The translations under genes were made by a program, and so were the position numbers. A stretch of DNA of 64,000 bases, taken from positions 3,257,001 through 3,321,000 of the forward strand of contig NW_026944385.1 of the NCBI RefSeq assembly GCF_033439725.1, read 5' to 3'. The notes under the pieces were generated by a model. It worked only from the letters and a program-made list of their open reading frames with translations, was not told the origin of the DNA and ran no database searches. Source of the stretch: Neurospora tetraspora (lineage: Eukaryota; Ascomycota; Sordariomycetes; Sordariales; Sordariaceae). This document shows, in pieces, positions 20,372 to 31,338 of the stretch (within the stretch, counting starts at the first letter, position 1; each line of letters opens with the position of its first letter).

Positions 20372-21599
20372 TTATAGAAGGCTTTCGCCGAGAGCGCACC
20401 TGACCAAAGAGCAACCAGCGCGAACAGTCTCGTGTGCGCCGGTGTCATTGGGAGCCGCCAAGGTAGGGTTGACCTCGACAAGATCGACAGCGACAAGACT
20501 TCCCGTCTCGTGCACACACTCGCAGATGAAGTCGCCCTCACGGAGAGTGAGACCGCCGCGGACCGGGGTTCCCGTGGAAGGCGCGAACGTGGGATCGAGC
20601 GCATCGACGTCGAACGAAAGGTGGATGGGGGTGTCGTTGCCGATGTGGCCGAGGGCCATCTCCATGACGCGACCGATGCCGTGCCTGAAACGAAGGGGTG
20701 ATGGTTAGCAAGATGCTCCGGACAAACTCATGACATCCGCCGGGCAGTAGGCTTACTTGTCAATGTCGTGCATGCTGAACGCCTTGATTCCGTTCTCCCT
20801 CAGGATGCGCTTCTCACCGGGGTCGACATCGCGGAGGCCAATGTAGACCAGCTTCTTGACACTGAGGAGGTTGTCGGGCTTCAACCAGCCAAAGAACTCC
20901 TCCTTGTCCTCGCGCGCCAGACCAGTGAGAAAGCTGACGGGCATGCCGTGGATGTTACCGCTGCCGCTGGTCTCGGGGGTGTTGATGTCGGCGTGGGCAT
21001 CGACCCAGATCACGGCAATCTCGCGTCCCAGGCGCTCCCTGATGGCCTTGGCCGAGCCGGCAATGGTGCCAATGGCAATGCTGTGATCGCCACCGAGAGT
21101 GAGGACCAGGCGTCCCTCCTTGGCGTGCGAGTAGACCTGGTCGGCAATGCGCTTGGTCACGTTGGAGACGGCGCGCGGGTTCTTCATGTTGCGGTAGTCC
21201 GGGTCCTCCTTGGGAACAAGGTCCGTGTAGAGGTGCACCTCGTCATCGCCGTGCAACTTGTAGCCTAGCTCTTCGCGGAGCTGGGTGAGGAGACCGGACT
21301 CGATAAGGGCGGAGGGGGCGGCGTCGACACCAGGCTTGCACTGGAATTTTTGATCATGTCAATGGATGCCAAACTCGACAGATATAAAGAGTACAACATA
21401 CTTGGCCGCCGGAGAAGCCTACGGCAACAATGCCGAGGTCCTCTGGGTGGGAGAGAAACTTGGACTCGATGGGGGAAGACATGCCGAAGGTCTTGTTGGA
21501 GCTTGTGGGAGAGGATGATTCGGTGACCATTGGCGCCTTTGTGGACGAGGGAGCAGCTATATAAGCCGCTGCTTGGTTATCGACGCGGGAGGGAGACAT
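20372..21599 (-). CDS. aga: Arginase, 364 aa (long form)
   Basis: Arginase hydrolyses L-arginine to ornithine and urea, the first step of arginine catabolism. There are three exons: 21599-21402, 21340-20757 and 20684-20372. Introns have GTATGT/CAG and GTAAGC/CAG ends and phases 0 and 2. All manganese ligands are present: H152 (GGDHS), D180, H182 and D184 (DAHAD), and D286 and D288 (SFDVDALDP). The substrate block SGNIHG is at about residues 193-197. Near the N-terminus there are alternative ATGs at residues 24 and 40. Neurospora crassa aga is known to make 41- and 36-kDa arginases from one locus by differential transcription, and initiation at 1 or 40 fits those sizes. The Ser/Thr-rich first 39 residues would then be the only difference. 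The family call is very secure; the symbol assumes the Neurospora orthologue. Confidence 0.97.
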
Positions 21600-24500
21600 G
21601 GTGCCGAGGTAGGGTAGCAGTGGGGGTAGAAGAGGGCTAGAGCTAGTGATGCAACCAAAGAGATCTCACAAGGCCGGCCGAGATTGGAAGAAGGCTAGTG
21701 TAGGTTATGAAGAAACGAGAAGTTGTTGAGGAGAGAAGAAAGAAGAGAAAAAGAAAAACAACTGAAAGCGAAAGGATATATTTTTCTCCAACCCAGCGCA
21801 TGACATATTTACCTACCTTCCCGACTCGTCCATCCCAACAAGGAAGTTTCAAGATGCCTGGCTTCCCGCCGCTCATGCCCCGGCTCGAGCCCGGTGCTGG
21901 TTACGGTGTGTGAACGGATCCGGGATCACGGACCACGGAATACTTTGTCCATCTCGCCCGAGGAGGGATGGAGTCCCCAAGATTCCAAGAGTCTTTGGAA
22001 TGACGGCTATCACCGGTAGTATCCGACATGACCTTGGCACTATTTGACACTTTTGCATCTACATAGTATCGCCGAGCCGAAGAGCAGATCTGGTGATGGA
22101 AGATGAGGGTAAAAGATTCGGTATTACGTACAGTGGACTGGGCTATGTGTCGAGGCCACCAATAAGAGGACCTTGATGGCCCCATTGCTGGATGGCCGAC
22201 GAGGGGAGGTGTGGAGGGGCACACTGTTTGACAGAGAAGAGATTCGAAGCGAGCTTGTCAGCTTTTCCGTTTCAGTGGCAGCGATCGCAAGGGATCAGCC
22301 CGGCCAAGCAGAGGAGGTGGTTGGAGACTTGGAGTCTGTGGAGGGGCATCCAGTGGCATCGATCGTCTCATGAAGAAGGTCCAGACATGTCCGTGCACCC
22401 CAAAAATCGCCCAAAACCACAAGTCCCTCCACCACTTTCCTCAACAGCAAACGTTGGGCTGGAATGCTCCTTTTCGCTACTCAGCTGGCCTCAAAAGGGG
22501 CCTTTTTGGGTGATGCGCTGAATCCGAATCTGTGTATGCAAAAATCTTTGTACTTTTTTATATCGGGAAGCCCGGAAAACGAGAAGACGAACGGAGGATT
22601 GAGTTTGGGAGGTACTTCTGTGCACTAACAATTTGTGAGCTCTGACCACTTTTTCGCCCAAATAGGAAAAAAGCACGGACTTGTCTGGACCTGGATAACG
22701 ACTCCCGTAGACCATGGGCTTCCACAGGCCGGAGTGGAGGTCATCTGAACTTCCAGAAAACTTCTTCTCCATCTCATTAACCGTGTTTTGCGCCATTTTT
22801 TCCCGGCCCATAAAAATATTGAGAGACCTTAGCCCTAAACAGTTAGTGGTTCCATCACGGCAGGATACGAATCCAATTGACCGCCATACCCCGGTCTGTC
22901 AGATGATGGCTTCAAAAATCCCCAGGGTACAGCGTCTTGATTTGGGACGACAGCTTCGACGACAGGACCGGAAATCGGAGATTCTGTCTCTGTTCTGTTG
23001 GGTGTTTTTGTTAGTGCGAGATCGGTAGTTGCTGAGTTGGATGCACTCATGCGGTAGCGGATAAGCTTACGCTACGCCTATCTCACAGCTATAATATCCT
23101 TATCGCTTATCGCTCTTTTGGGAGCTGCGATAGTCACGTAACACGAGATGGAATTTGTCCGTTTCTTCCACCATAGTTATCAGATGATCAGATAAAAATT
23201 GGTTGATAATGTGGCCGAGAGTAAGATCTGGGATCCTGAGCAACCTCTGGCATCCCATGATACTCCGGATGTTCTACTGTGGTAGATATGCGGGATATAA
23301 CTTCACTTCATCAAAGAGATGACCGGATGGACTAGGAAGTTTCGTTACTCCTCGTCCTTTAACGGCAGTTCCTCCGATGCTTGCTGTCGGCTTGGTCCCA
23401 GTTCCACGCCGCCAAGAGCCTCAGACCAGCGCACAAAATCATTGGAAGTCGATGTCTGAGGTATGAGTTTTTCTTCTTCTTTGCTACAAGTTCTACCGCA
23501 GCAGAGTTGAGCAAACAGACAGGAACTGACCTCCACTCCCTAACGGGTACCGCTGGGAGAACGTCCTTCGTTCCATCATGGTGTTGGATACTGCGGGCTA
23601 GCCACCTTCGTTGTGTAAGAGGAAGATTTTGTTTGTCCTGAAGTGCCACACGAGCAGTACAGCTGTTCCTTTGAAAGCCCTGGGAATTCAAATGGCTCTC
23701 TTGCCTCTTTCCGTGCTTTTTATGTTTACAGAAAGGGACGATGTAGACTACGGTGCTTACCACAGTCCTCATGTTAGTTTTGTTGCGCTTCAACTACTCT
23801 TGTTCGAGCCCAAGGGCTGGACGGTTGAAGCCAGGCCTAGCTGGTTGTTGTGATGATTCAAGAGCATCGTTATACCAATGTGGGATGCGAAGCCGAGTAA
23901 GAATATGTTAACACACAATAGTCTCTCTCCGTGTGCTATGTTGAGTCGTAGATAAGTATGTCAGACACATATCATTTAACGTTAACAACCTGTACTCTGT
24001 AGATTAATCACCATGTCAGCTGTTTCCTTTCGGACTTCAGGGGGTGCCCGATCTGGGTGCACGGCCTGAACAAAGAAGCGCGGAATGTCAGGCACGCCTG
24101 CCATCCATTGCCCGACACGGAGAGTCCAGATTGAAGTAAATTGATGCTCAAATTTCGGAATCAAAGATTGAAACGAAACATGGCCCATCTTTGACCACAT
24201 CCGAATCCAGTAACAACACCATGACGCAACGGGATGCTATTCGCCAGCACGAAACCGTCTGCTTGGTTCTCCTAGCAATCCAAACATGGATGTTCCCAAC
24301 GGTAGCACCCGTCGTAGCACTCGTAGCAGCTACATGTTGAGGGGACAGAAAAAGTACTTAGACTACTTATAGTACCGCAGTGCTCTAGAGCTCACGATGT
24401 GAGATCCATTTGACTATGTGGGATACGATTTGTTATTTGTTTCGACATTCTCAGGACCTCCCGTCATGCTGGTGTCTTTATTTTTATATGGAATTCGGGT

Positions 24501-25159
24501 CATGACCCGTGGGTTAGGTGGAGTGCACGGTCCAACCACGCGACGGGAGCGCGTGAACCCTCCACCCAATTGCCGTCAGGGCAACTCCGTCACACTGGAC
24601 TCCAGACCATCATCTCCGCTGTGAGCTTGTACAGAGCTGCACCCCTTACGAACCCCTGTACCTACCTCTAGAGGTCAACCTCGACAGCCACCAGCTCATG
24701 AGTGGTGCTTGCCAATCTATTATTTCCAGGTACATGACCAACCTCTCCACTCGACAAACGCCTACTATCCCCAAAAAAGACTACAGATTGCGGATAGTGA
24801 TACGAACTTTGGACTTTCTGGAACATTTCCTCCATTTTACCTCTTACACCAGTGTACTTGCTACGACATATGACGCCTCGACTTACTCGACACCTTGCAT
24901 TTTACTAATTCTGACTTCATAATCGCGGATGTAGTCCTCTAATACCTCGACTTCCGGACCACGCGATCATCAGTACGGCGACAACCCCTAAGACGACAGC
25001 ACGGCGATTGACGCGGATACGGGATACGGGAGGAGCCCCTTAAAACAACCGCAGCGCAATTGCGCTTTGCCAAACGCGATCCAGCACCGTCACCCTACCT
25101 CTAGGGCTGGCTGAGACCCAGGCCGGGAGCATACGGGGAGGTAGCTGAGGACTGAGGTG
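21600..25159. other. Gene-poor stretch, 3.56 kb
   Basis: This is the longest gap without a supported gene outside the retroelement. It is bounded by the start sites of arginase (-) and the ApsB/Mto1-like gene (+), so it contains both promoters. Base composition is ordinary, with no RIP signature, LTR or tRNA. A minus-strand frame at 23982-24200 (72 codons) has a protein-like look but no family I know. Other frames (22491-22811 and 23359-23793) look random. Confidence 0.5.
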
Positions 25160-28100
25160 ATGACCATGGAGGAAGAAGTCCAGGAGCGAGGAGGCCGTCG
25201 GTCGCGGCCATCCACAGCGACGAATCCCGATAGCAACGCCGACCCCCAACCTTCGACGCGAACGAACAACAACAACAACCGCCCCTATCCCTCGCCCGCG
25301 ACCTCAACTACAAGTCCGGGTACATCGTTAAGACCTGATGACATACCGCCACTGCACGCCGCCAACTCTGCTTCCTCCCTTTTAGCAGTTCCCGAAACCA
25401 GCTACTTGGAAGGCCCGAGCATAGAGTTGAGGCAGTCCGATTCGCAAGCCGAAATTGCCGTCCACCAACACCTGAACGAGATCGAATCTAGCTTTTCCGC
25501 CCCTATTTCACCCTTTCCGACTTCAGACAGAGGCGTTGACGATACCTATGACCTCTTCGACTCCGCGTCCAGGGAAGCTGCACCAGCCGGGCCGACAGCG
25601 ACCGCTGCACCTGCGACTCCTCCGCCACCCCCACCAGCGCATGCCGACGCACAATTACAAACAGACAGAAACACCCAAGAATCAAGACCAGAGTCCGAGA
25701 ATGACTCTGAGGACGACACACAACATCTCCCCCAAATCCGCTCCAAAATGCCTGTAGCCACAGTCGAGGATGCCGACGAGACCTCCATGCAGAGGTCCAA
25801 CAACGAAGAGGAAGACGGGGGAAGCGGGGAAGAGAGTCAGAGCGGAGAGGACGAGCCGAACGAGGCCCACGAGCAGCAAGGTGCGGACACATCGATGACA
25901 AGTAACACAACTTCGTCTCTAGAAGCCTTCTCTCCATCTCCCCCAACTGCTGCGGCTGCCGCGAGGACGACATCTCGCGTCGTTTCGCAACCGAGCCTAG
26001 ACCGACAAGTTGATGACTATGACGGAAATGGGTCGTCCCACGAGCAAGAGCACCAGGACGAGTCTGACGAGTCTGATTATTGGCACGAAACTCCCACCAA
26101 GCCACGGTCGACCCCCGGAAACAATGCGAATCTGCAGCATGCACCCTCCACCCAAAGCACCAGGAAAAATCTCGCTAGAGAGAACCTGACCCCGGAAAAG
26201 ACCCCTGAGCAGGCCCCCAAGCAGCCGGAGGGTAGAAAGCAAGGCCAAGAGCAGCAACAGAAGGACCACCAGCAGCCTCCGCAAGAAGAGAGACGCGAGC
26301 TTCCCCAGCGCCCCAAGTACCTTAAGAGAGGTCAACAGCGTGGTTCCGTCTCATCCTATACTAGTGATCCAGACCCCGACAGCGATCATACGATTGGTAT
26401 GGGAACAGACTATGCGCTGCACTCCGGCGGTGCGTCTTCTTCGACAGAAAGGCCGCGAGATACGAACGGCCTCACGCGGACCATCAGTCTGGGCAGTTTT
26501 GCTAGTGGCTACGAAGACCCTGACCCCTCGGGACCCATTTCTGGACTCACTCCTCTCGACGAAGCTTATAACGCGATATCCCCCGAGCCAGCAGTCATGC
26601 GCCAGCTACGGGACCAGGAAGATGACGGGGTGCGAACACCTAAAGCCCGCAAGACGCCACCTCCGCTTGCTGCGCCATCAGACACAGTTCTCGCCCGGCA
26701 TGTTAGAGATGTGCAGGTGCCTGAGTCTCTGGCGAAAGAGTACAGGGCCAAGACAGGACTGACGACGCCGTTGAAACCCCTTAACCTCGCCGACCTTAAG
26801 AGTCCCGGCAAGCTGGGCGCCTCAGTGGTTACGACTCGCGCTGGCGGAAAGAGCTTGACATTAAAAGAGCAAAGTAGCACCATTGAGCGATTGAGCAAAG
26901 AGAACTTCGACTTGAAACTCAAGGTCATGTTTTTAAGTGATCGTCTGGACAAGCTCTCTGAAGAGGGTATTAAGGAAATGATTTCGGAGAACGTGGAGCT
27001 CAAAACTGGGCTAGCCGTGTTGCAAAGGGACAACAAGATGCTCCGAAAAAGGGTCAAGGAGTTGGAGAAGCAAGTCAAGGACGAGGATGAGCGACCAGGC
27101 ACTGCGCGCAGCGATCAGTCAGACGAGGAGAGCGCTGCCTTTAACCAAGAGGTACAAGAAGAGTTGATGTACCTCAGGGAGCAGCTGGAAGAGCACATCG
27201 TCGAGATCGAGAGGCTTCGGAATGAAAATCTTCACAAAGAGGCGGAAAAGAGGCGTATGGCGGAAATGGTTCGCACCCTCAGCGAAAAGACGGGCGAAAG
27301 GTTCGGCGGAGACTTGGATCGGCAAGAAGAGGCCGACGTTTACAAGGATCTGCTCGAGCAAGAGACGGCGAGGAGGGAGCAGAGTGACGAAGATAACCGA
27401 AGGCTGCGTGAAGAAATCTTTCGCCTCAAGCAGGAGCTGGCGATGCAGCCGAACGGCAATGGGCAATATCAACAGCAACAGCAAGGTTCTAACATGTCAT
27501 ACCTCAGCCGAAGGTCCCGCGACCAAGGGAGCGCTTCCAGTCGGCCTACGACTTCCGATATGGATGTTGCAAGTTCAGCCACCACTCTGATCGAAGAACT
27601 TCGTCGGGAAAGCGAACAGTTGCGCCATGAAAACGCCGAGCTTCGTCGCGAAGTGGGCGCACAAACCTCCATGTTAACCTCACGAAACCGTGAGAAGGAA
27701 CGTCTTTACCAAGAAATCGAGGATTTGAAAATGGCACAACGTCGCGGGGGCCCTGCGCCGTCTACTATCGACAGCCTCTTGGAGAGGTCAGCATCCCGTG
27801 CCGGCGCCCATGAAAGATCACACTCGAGAGCTAGTGGCAGAACGGGCATGACGGGACTGGACGACGCCGATCGCGAAGAGCTCGAGAATAAGATTTCTCA
27901 GATGAGAGATAAGAACAACGAACTTCGTCTTCAAAACCAAGATCTGGAGCGTGAGCTGGCGGCCTGTATGGAGGACTTTGAGATGCTCTGCGAAGCGAAG
28001 AAGCAGGCCGAAGAGCTTTCCCATTCCCTGCAAGATGACCTGGAGGCAGCAATGCAGGATCTTGTCGCTCTGCAGGCCGAGCGTGACGAGGCACTTCAAG

Positions 28101-30387
28101 AACACGCGAACCTTGAACAGGAGTTCGAAGCTCTGCGCAAAGAAGCCCAGGAGGAGATCGATGCGCTGGAGGGTGAATCGGATCTCCGTAGTGCCGAGAT
28201 TGAGCGCCTCCAACTTGATCTGAATGATCGTAACGAGAATTTCGATGCCTTACAGGAGGAGATGCGCAAGATGAGCGATGCCCTTGTTCGCTTGGAGGAT
28301 GAGCAGGAAGCCAAGCACAGACGGATACAAACACTTGAACAAGAGCTGAATGATGCCAACAGAGAACTGGAGGAACTTGAATTCAAGCTTCTCGAGGCAA
28401 ACGACAAAGCCAACCGTCTGTCAGTCCAGCAAGAGTCAAGCCAAGGGGAGATTGCGTTCTTGCGGGAAGAACAGGAGAGCGACAAGATCCGGATTGGTGA
28501 TCTGGAAGCGGCACTGGCAAATTCCGAGCAAGGTATGCGTGATGAAAAAGACCGAGTCAGAGAGCTCGAGAACCGGCTGGCCCAGGAGAGGAGACAACGA
28601 GAGATTGTCGCAAACAGAGAGAAGGAGGAGGTACAGCAGTTCATCAACGAGCTCAATAAGGAAGCAACAGCAGCCAAGGATGAAGCGCGACGACTGCGCA
28701 AGAGCCTGACAAGCAGGGAGGTCGAGGCTACAGAGTGGAAGGAGAGGCTACTGGAGCTGGAGAACAACCTTCGCGAGGCTCTAGGTGACCTGAACGGCAC
28801 CAGGTCCAGCCTTCTCAAGGTAAGTTGCCCTGTAATGTTGCAGCCTGGATGTAAAACTGACAAGCACGACAGTCTATCGCCAAGCTCCAAATGGACCTCG
28901 AAAAAGCCATGCGCGACCTTGACACTACCAAGGCATCACTGGCTGAAAAGGACCGTATCATCAAGCAGCGTGACGCTCTTCTTGAATCCCATGCTCTCGA
29001 ATCCCGCAAGGTTGGCGAGATGCTCGACAAAGAGCGCCAAGCTCACCGGAACACCAAAAACCAGTTTGAGACGTTCCAGAAGACGCATCAGCATGTTACG
29101 CGCACACTCTCTCAATCAGACGCGCGCATAGCGGAGCTGGAAAATGGCAAAGCCCAAGACAAGAAGCGCATCGCTCAGCTCGAGACCACGTATAAAGAAC
29201 AACTCACCGAACGCAACACCCTGCTCCTCAACCTTTGGACCAGGCTTTCCAGCCTCTGCGGCAGCGATTGGGCACACGACAATAGTCTCATCAATGGCCG
29301 CGCTCTGCCTAGCCTGGAGTCGGTCGCTACCATGTTCCCTGGGTTCAGCAAGAACCTCTTGGCTGCGGTGAAGACTCTGGAAACCATGGTCAGTGGCTTC
29401 CAGACCAAGGTGAAATCCGTGGAGCGTGACCTGTGGAGAGAATATCAGGCGCTGGAGAGCCACCTGGAGATGCGAGCCAAGAAGCTGGATCGTCTGGAGC
29501 ACATTGTGCGCAACAGCATCGCAGCAGGCACCACAGGCAACGGCGTCCCAACCGCTGCCGAGGCTCAGGGCAGGCTTGCCCGGCTAGAAGAAGCCTACAG
29601 GCAGCTCAAGGTGGAAAACCATACTCTCCGAACAGCAGCCGAAGTCCGCGCTAGAGCCGCGTACGCTGCTGCCCATTCTTCTCGGGGAGGAGGAGATGGT
29701 CACCAACAGAGCCCCAGTCCCCTGCCGTCAGCAGGGCCAAGAGACAGGGAACGAATGCCCAGCGACAGAATGTCTATTTACAGCCAAGTAGACCCCAGAA
29801 AAAGCGGCAGCAGCAGGCCGAGTTCCATTGCCGTACCCCAGCGATCAGCGAGTAGCAGTCGCAGGTCCATGATCAACGACATGGACGGCCACACGGACGA
29901 GGGTTTACTACCGGGATTCTCCCAGCCGCCCCTGTCCCGAGCACAGAGTACCCGGTCGCAACAAAGTCACCAACACGAGCAGCACCCCCAAGTGCAATCC
30001 CAAGCCTCCTACACTGGCCCCGGTGGTGGAGGTGGGGGGATTCAAATGCCAAACGAAAGGGGAGTCGCTCCTCCTTCCGGTCCGGGGTCAACTAGTAGTA
30101 CCAACAACCCTGCCACGCCTGGTATGTACCTCCAAAGCGGAGGCGCAGGAGGAGGGACAGGCACAACGAGCGCAGACAACAAGTGGATGCTGCGGCTGAG
30201 AGACCTGGAGTACAAGCTCAAGGCCGAAAGGGAAGGGAGAATCTTGGACCGTAACGAGGCGCTCAAGAGGATCAACACGAGCGAGTCGGAGAACTTGGCC
30301 CTGAGAGAGAATCTGGAGAGGGAGAAGAGGAGGAAACGTGAGAGCGCCCAGAGTTCGAGCGGTGGTGGTGGGGGGATTATGGGATGA
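25160..30387 (+). CDS. apsB: ApsB/Mto1-type microtubule-organising coiled-coil protein, 1,724 aa
   Basis: There are two exons: 25160-28819 and 28873-30387. The 53-bp intron (GTAAGT...ACAG) lies between LLK and SIAKLQ. ATGs occur at 25160 and 25166; the latter has the better context (accATGg). About 560 N-terminal residues are disordered and acidic. The centrosomin N-terminal motif (CM1/Cnn_1N) follows near residues 565-640 (TIERLSKENFDLKLKVMFL), the segment that recruits and activates gamma-tubulin complexes. Residues 640-1,460 are long coiled coil. Near residues 1,657-1,700, KWMLRLRDLEYKLKAEREGR matches the Mto1 C-terminal Mto2-binding/MASC-type region. The protein should nucleate cytoplasmic microtubules at spindle pole bodies and septa, as ApsB does in Aspergillus. 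The domain order makes the call strong; the symbol is taken from the Aspergillus orthologue. Confidence 0.93.
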
Positions 30388-31338
30388 TGGGCAATGGCGA
30401 AAGGAGCGGAGCGCAGGGATCCTAGATGGTCTACGTAGCTGGAGCTTCTTTTAGCGCGTGACCCAGCTAGTTGTTCCACGGCAGCAGAAAGGTCAAGGTC
30501 AAGAAGGTGTTGAAAGCTGTTGGAGGTAATAGGATATGGATGCATATCACACTGATAGGAATACTTGGTATGGTCTGCATCAAGAACAAGGAGTAGGCGG
30601 TAGAGGTGAAACAGAGAGGATTTTGGTGTGTCGTTTTTTTTTCTTCTTCTTTTCTATTCCGGTCATTACTATTGTCCCTCTTCTTGTTAACAGCTATGGT
30701 TTGTCCATGGGTCGGTCGGTTGGGTTTAAACAAACGGTACGGACGGGCATTGTTACTACTACCACTATTACCCCTTTCCTTAGTTGATGTTGTTTTTGTG
30801 TGTCGACTCCGGCCTATCGCCCGGTTGACTTTCTGTTGTCTGACGCACTGTTTTTTTTTTTGTCGGTATTCAGATATCGTACCATGCTATGGGCCTTTCG
30901 TGGGCCTTCTGTGTCAATGATAAGACATCATCATTAACCAGTCACGATCATCCAGCACCCTGTTTCTAGACATGCATTGGAAGAGTACTCGACGAGTGGC
31001 ACGAAATGGATATGGCCGTAGAGGTACTCACTGCGGGTAAGATACCGGACCTGCATGAATGTGACGTTGTGCTGCGATAAGCCTTATCAATGGGCGGTGT
31101 CTAATGGCAGGAATAATTGTCGCAGCTGGTTGCATAGGAAAAGTGAACTTTGTTCTTCGGGGCAATTCCAGTATCGAGTATTAACATCAACATCGAAAAA
31201 CTAGCAACACACAGGAGCACGGCAGCGCCATCCCATCGTCTCCTCCTCCACCCTCTCGCGTTCTTCTTGTTCTTATATAATCAGCAAACCCTTCCCGAAT
31301 AGGCTCGACTCCCCGCCGTCCTCTCCCGTCCACGTCCG
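30388..31338. other. Intergenic, 0.95 kb
   Basis: This gap holds the 3' flank of the ApsB/Mto1-like gene and the promoter of the Mtf1-like gene, both on the plus strand. T-runs at 30636-30648 and 30850-30860 are simple sequence. No gene is seen. Confidence 0.6.
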
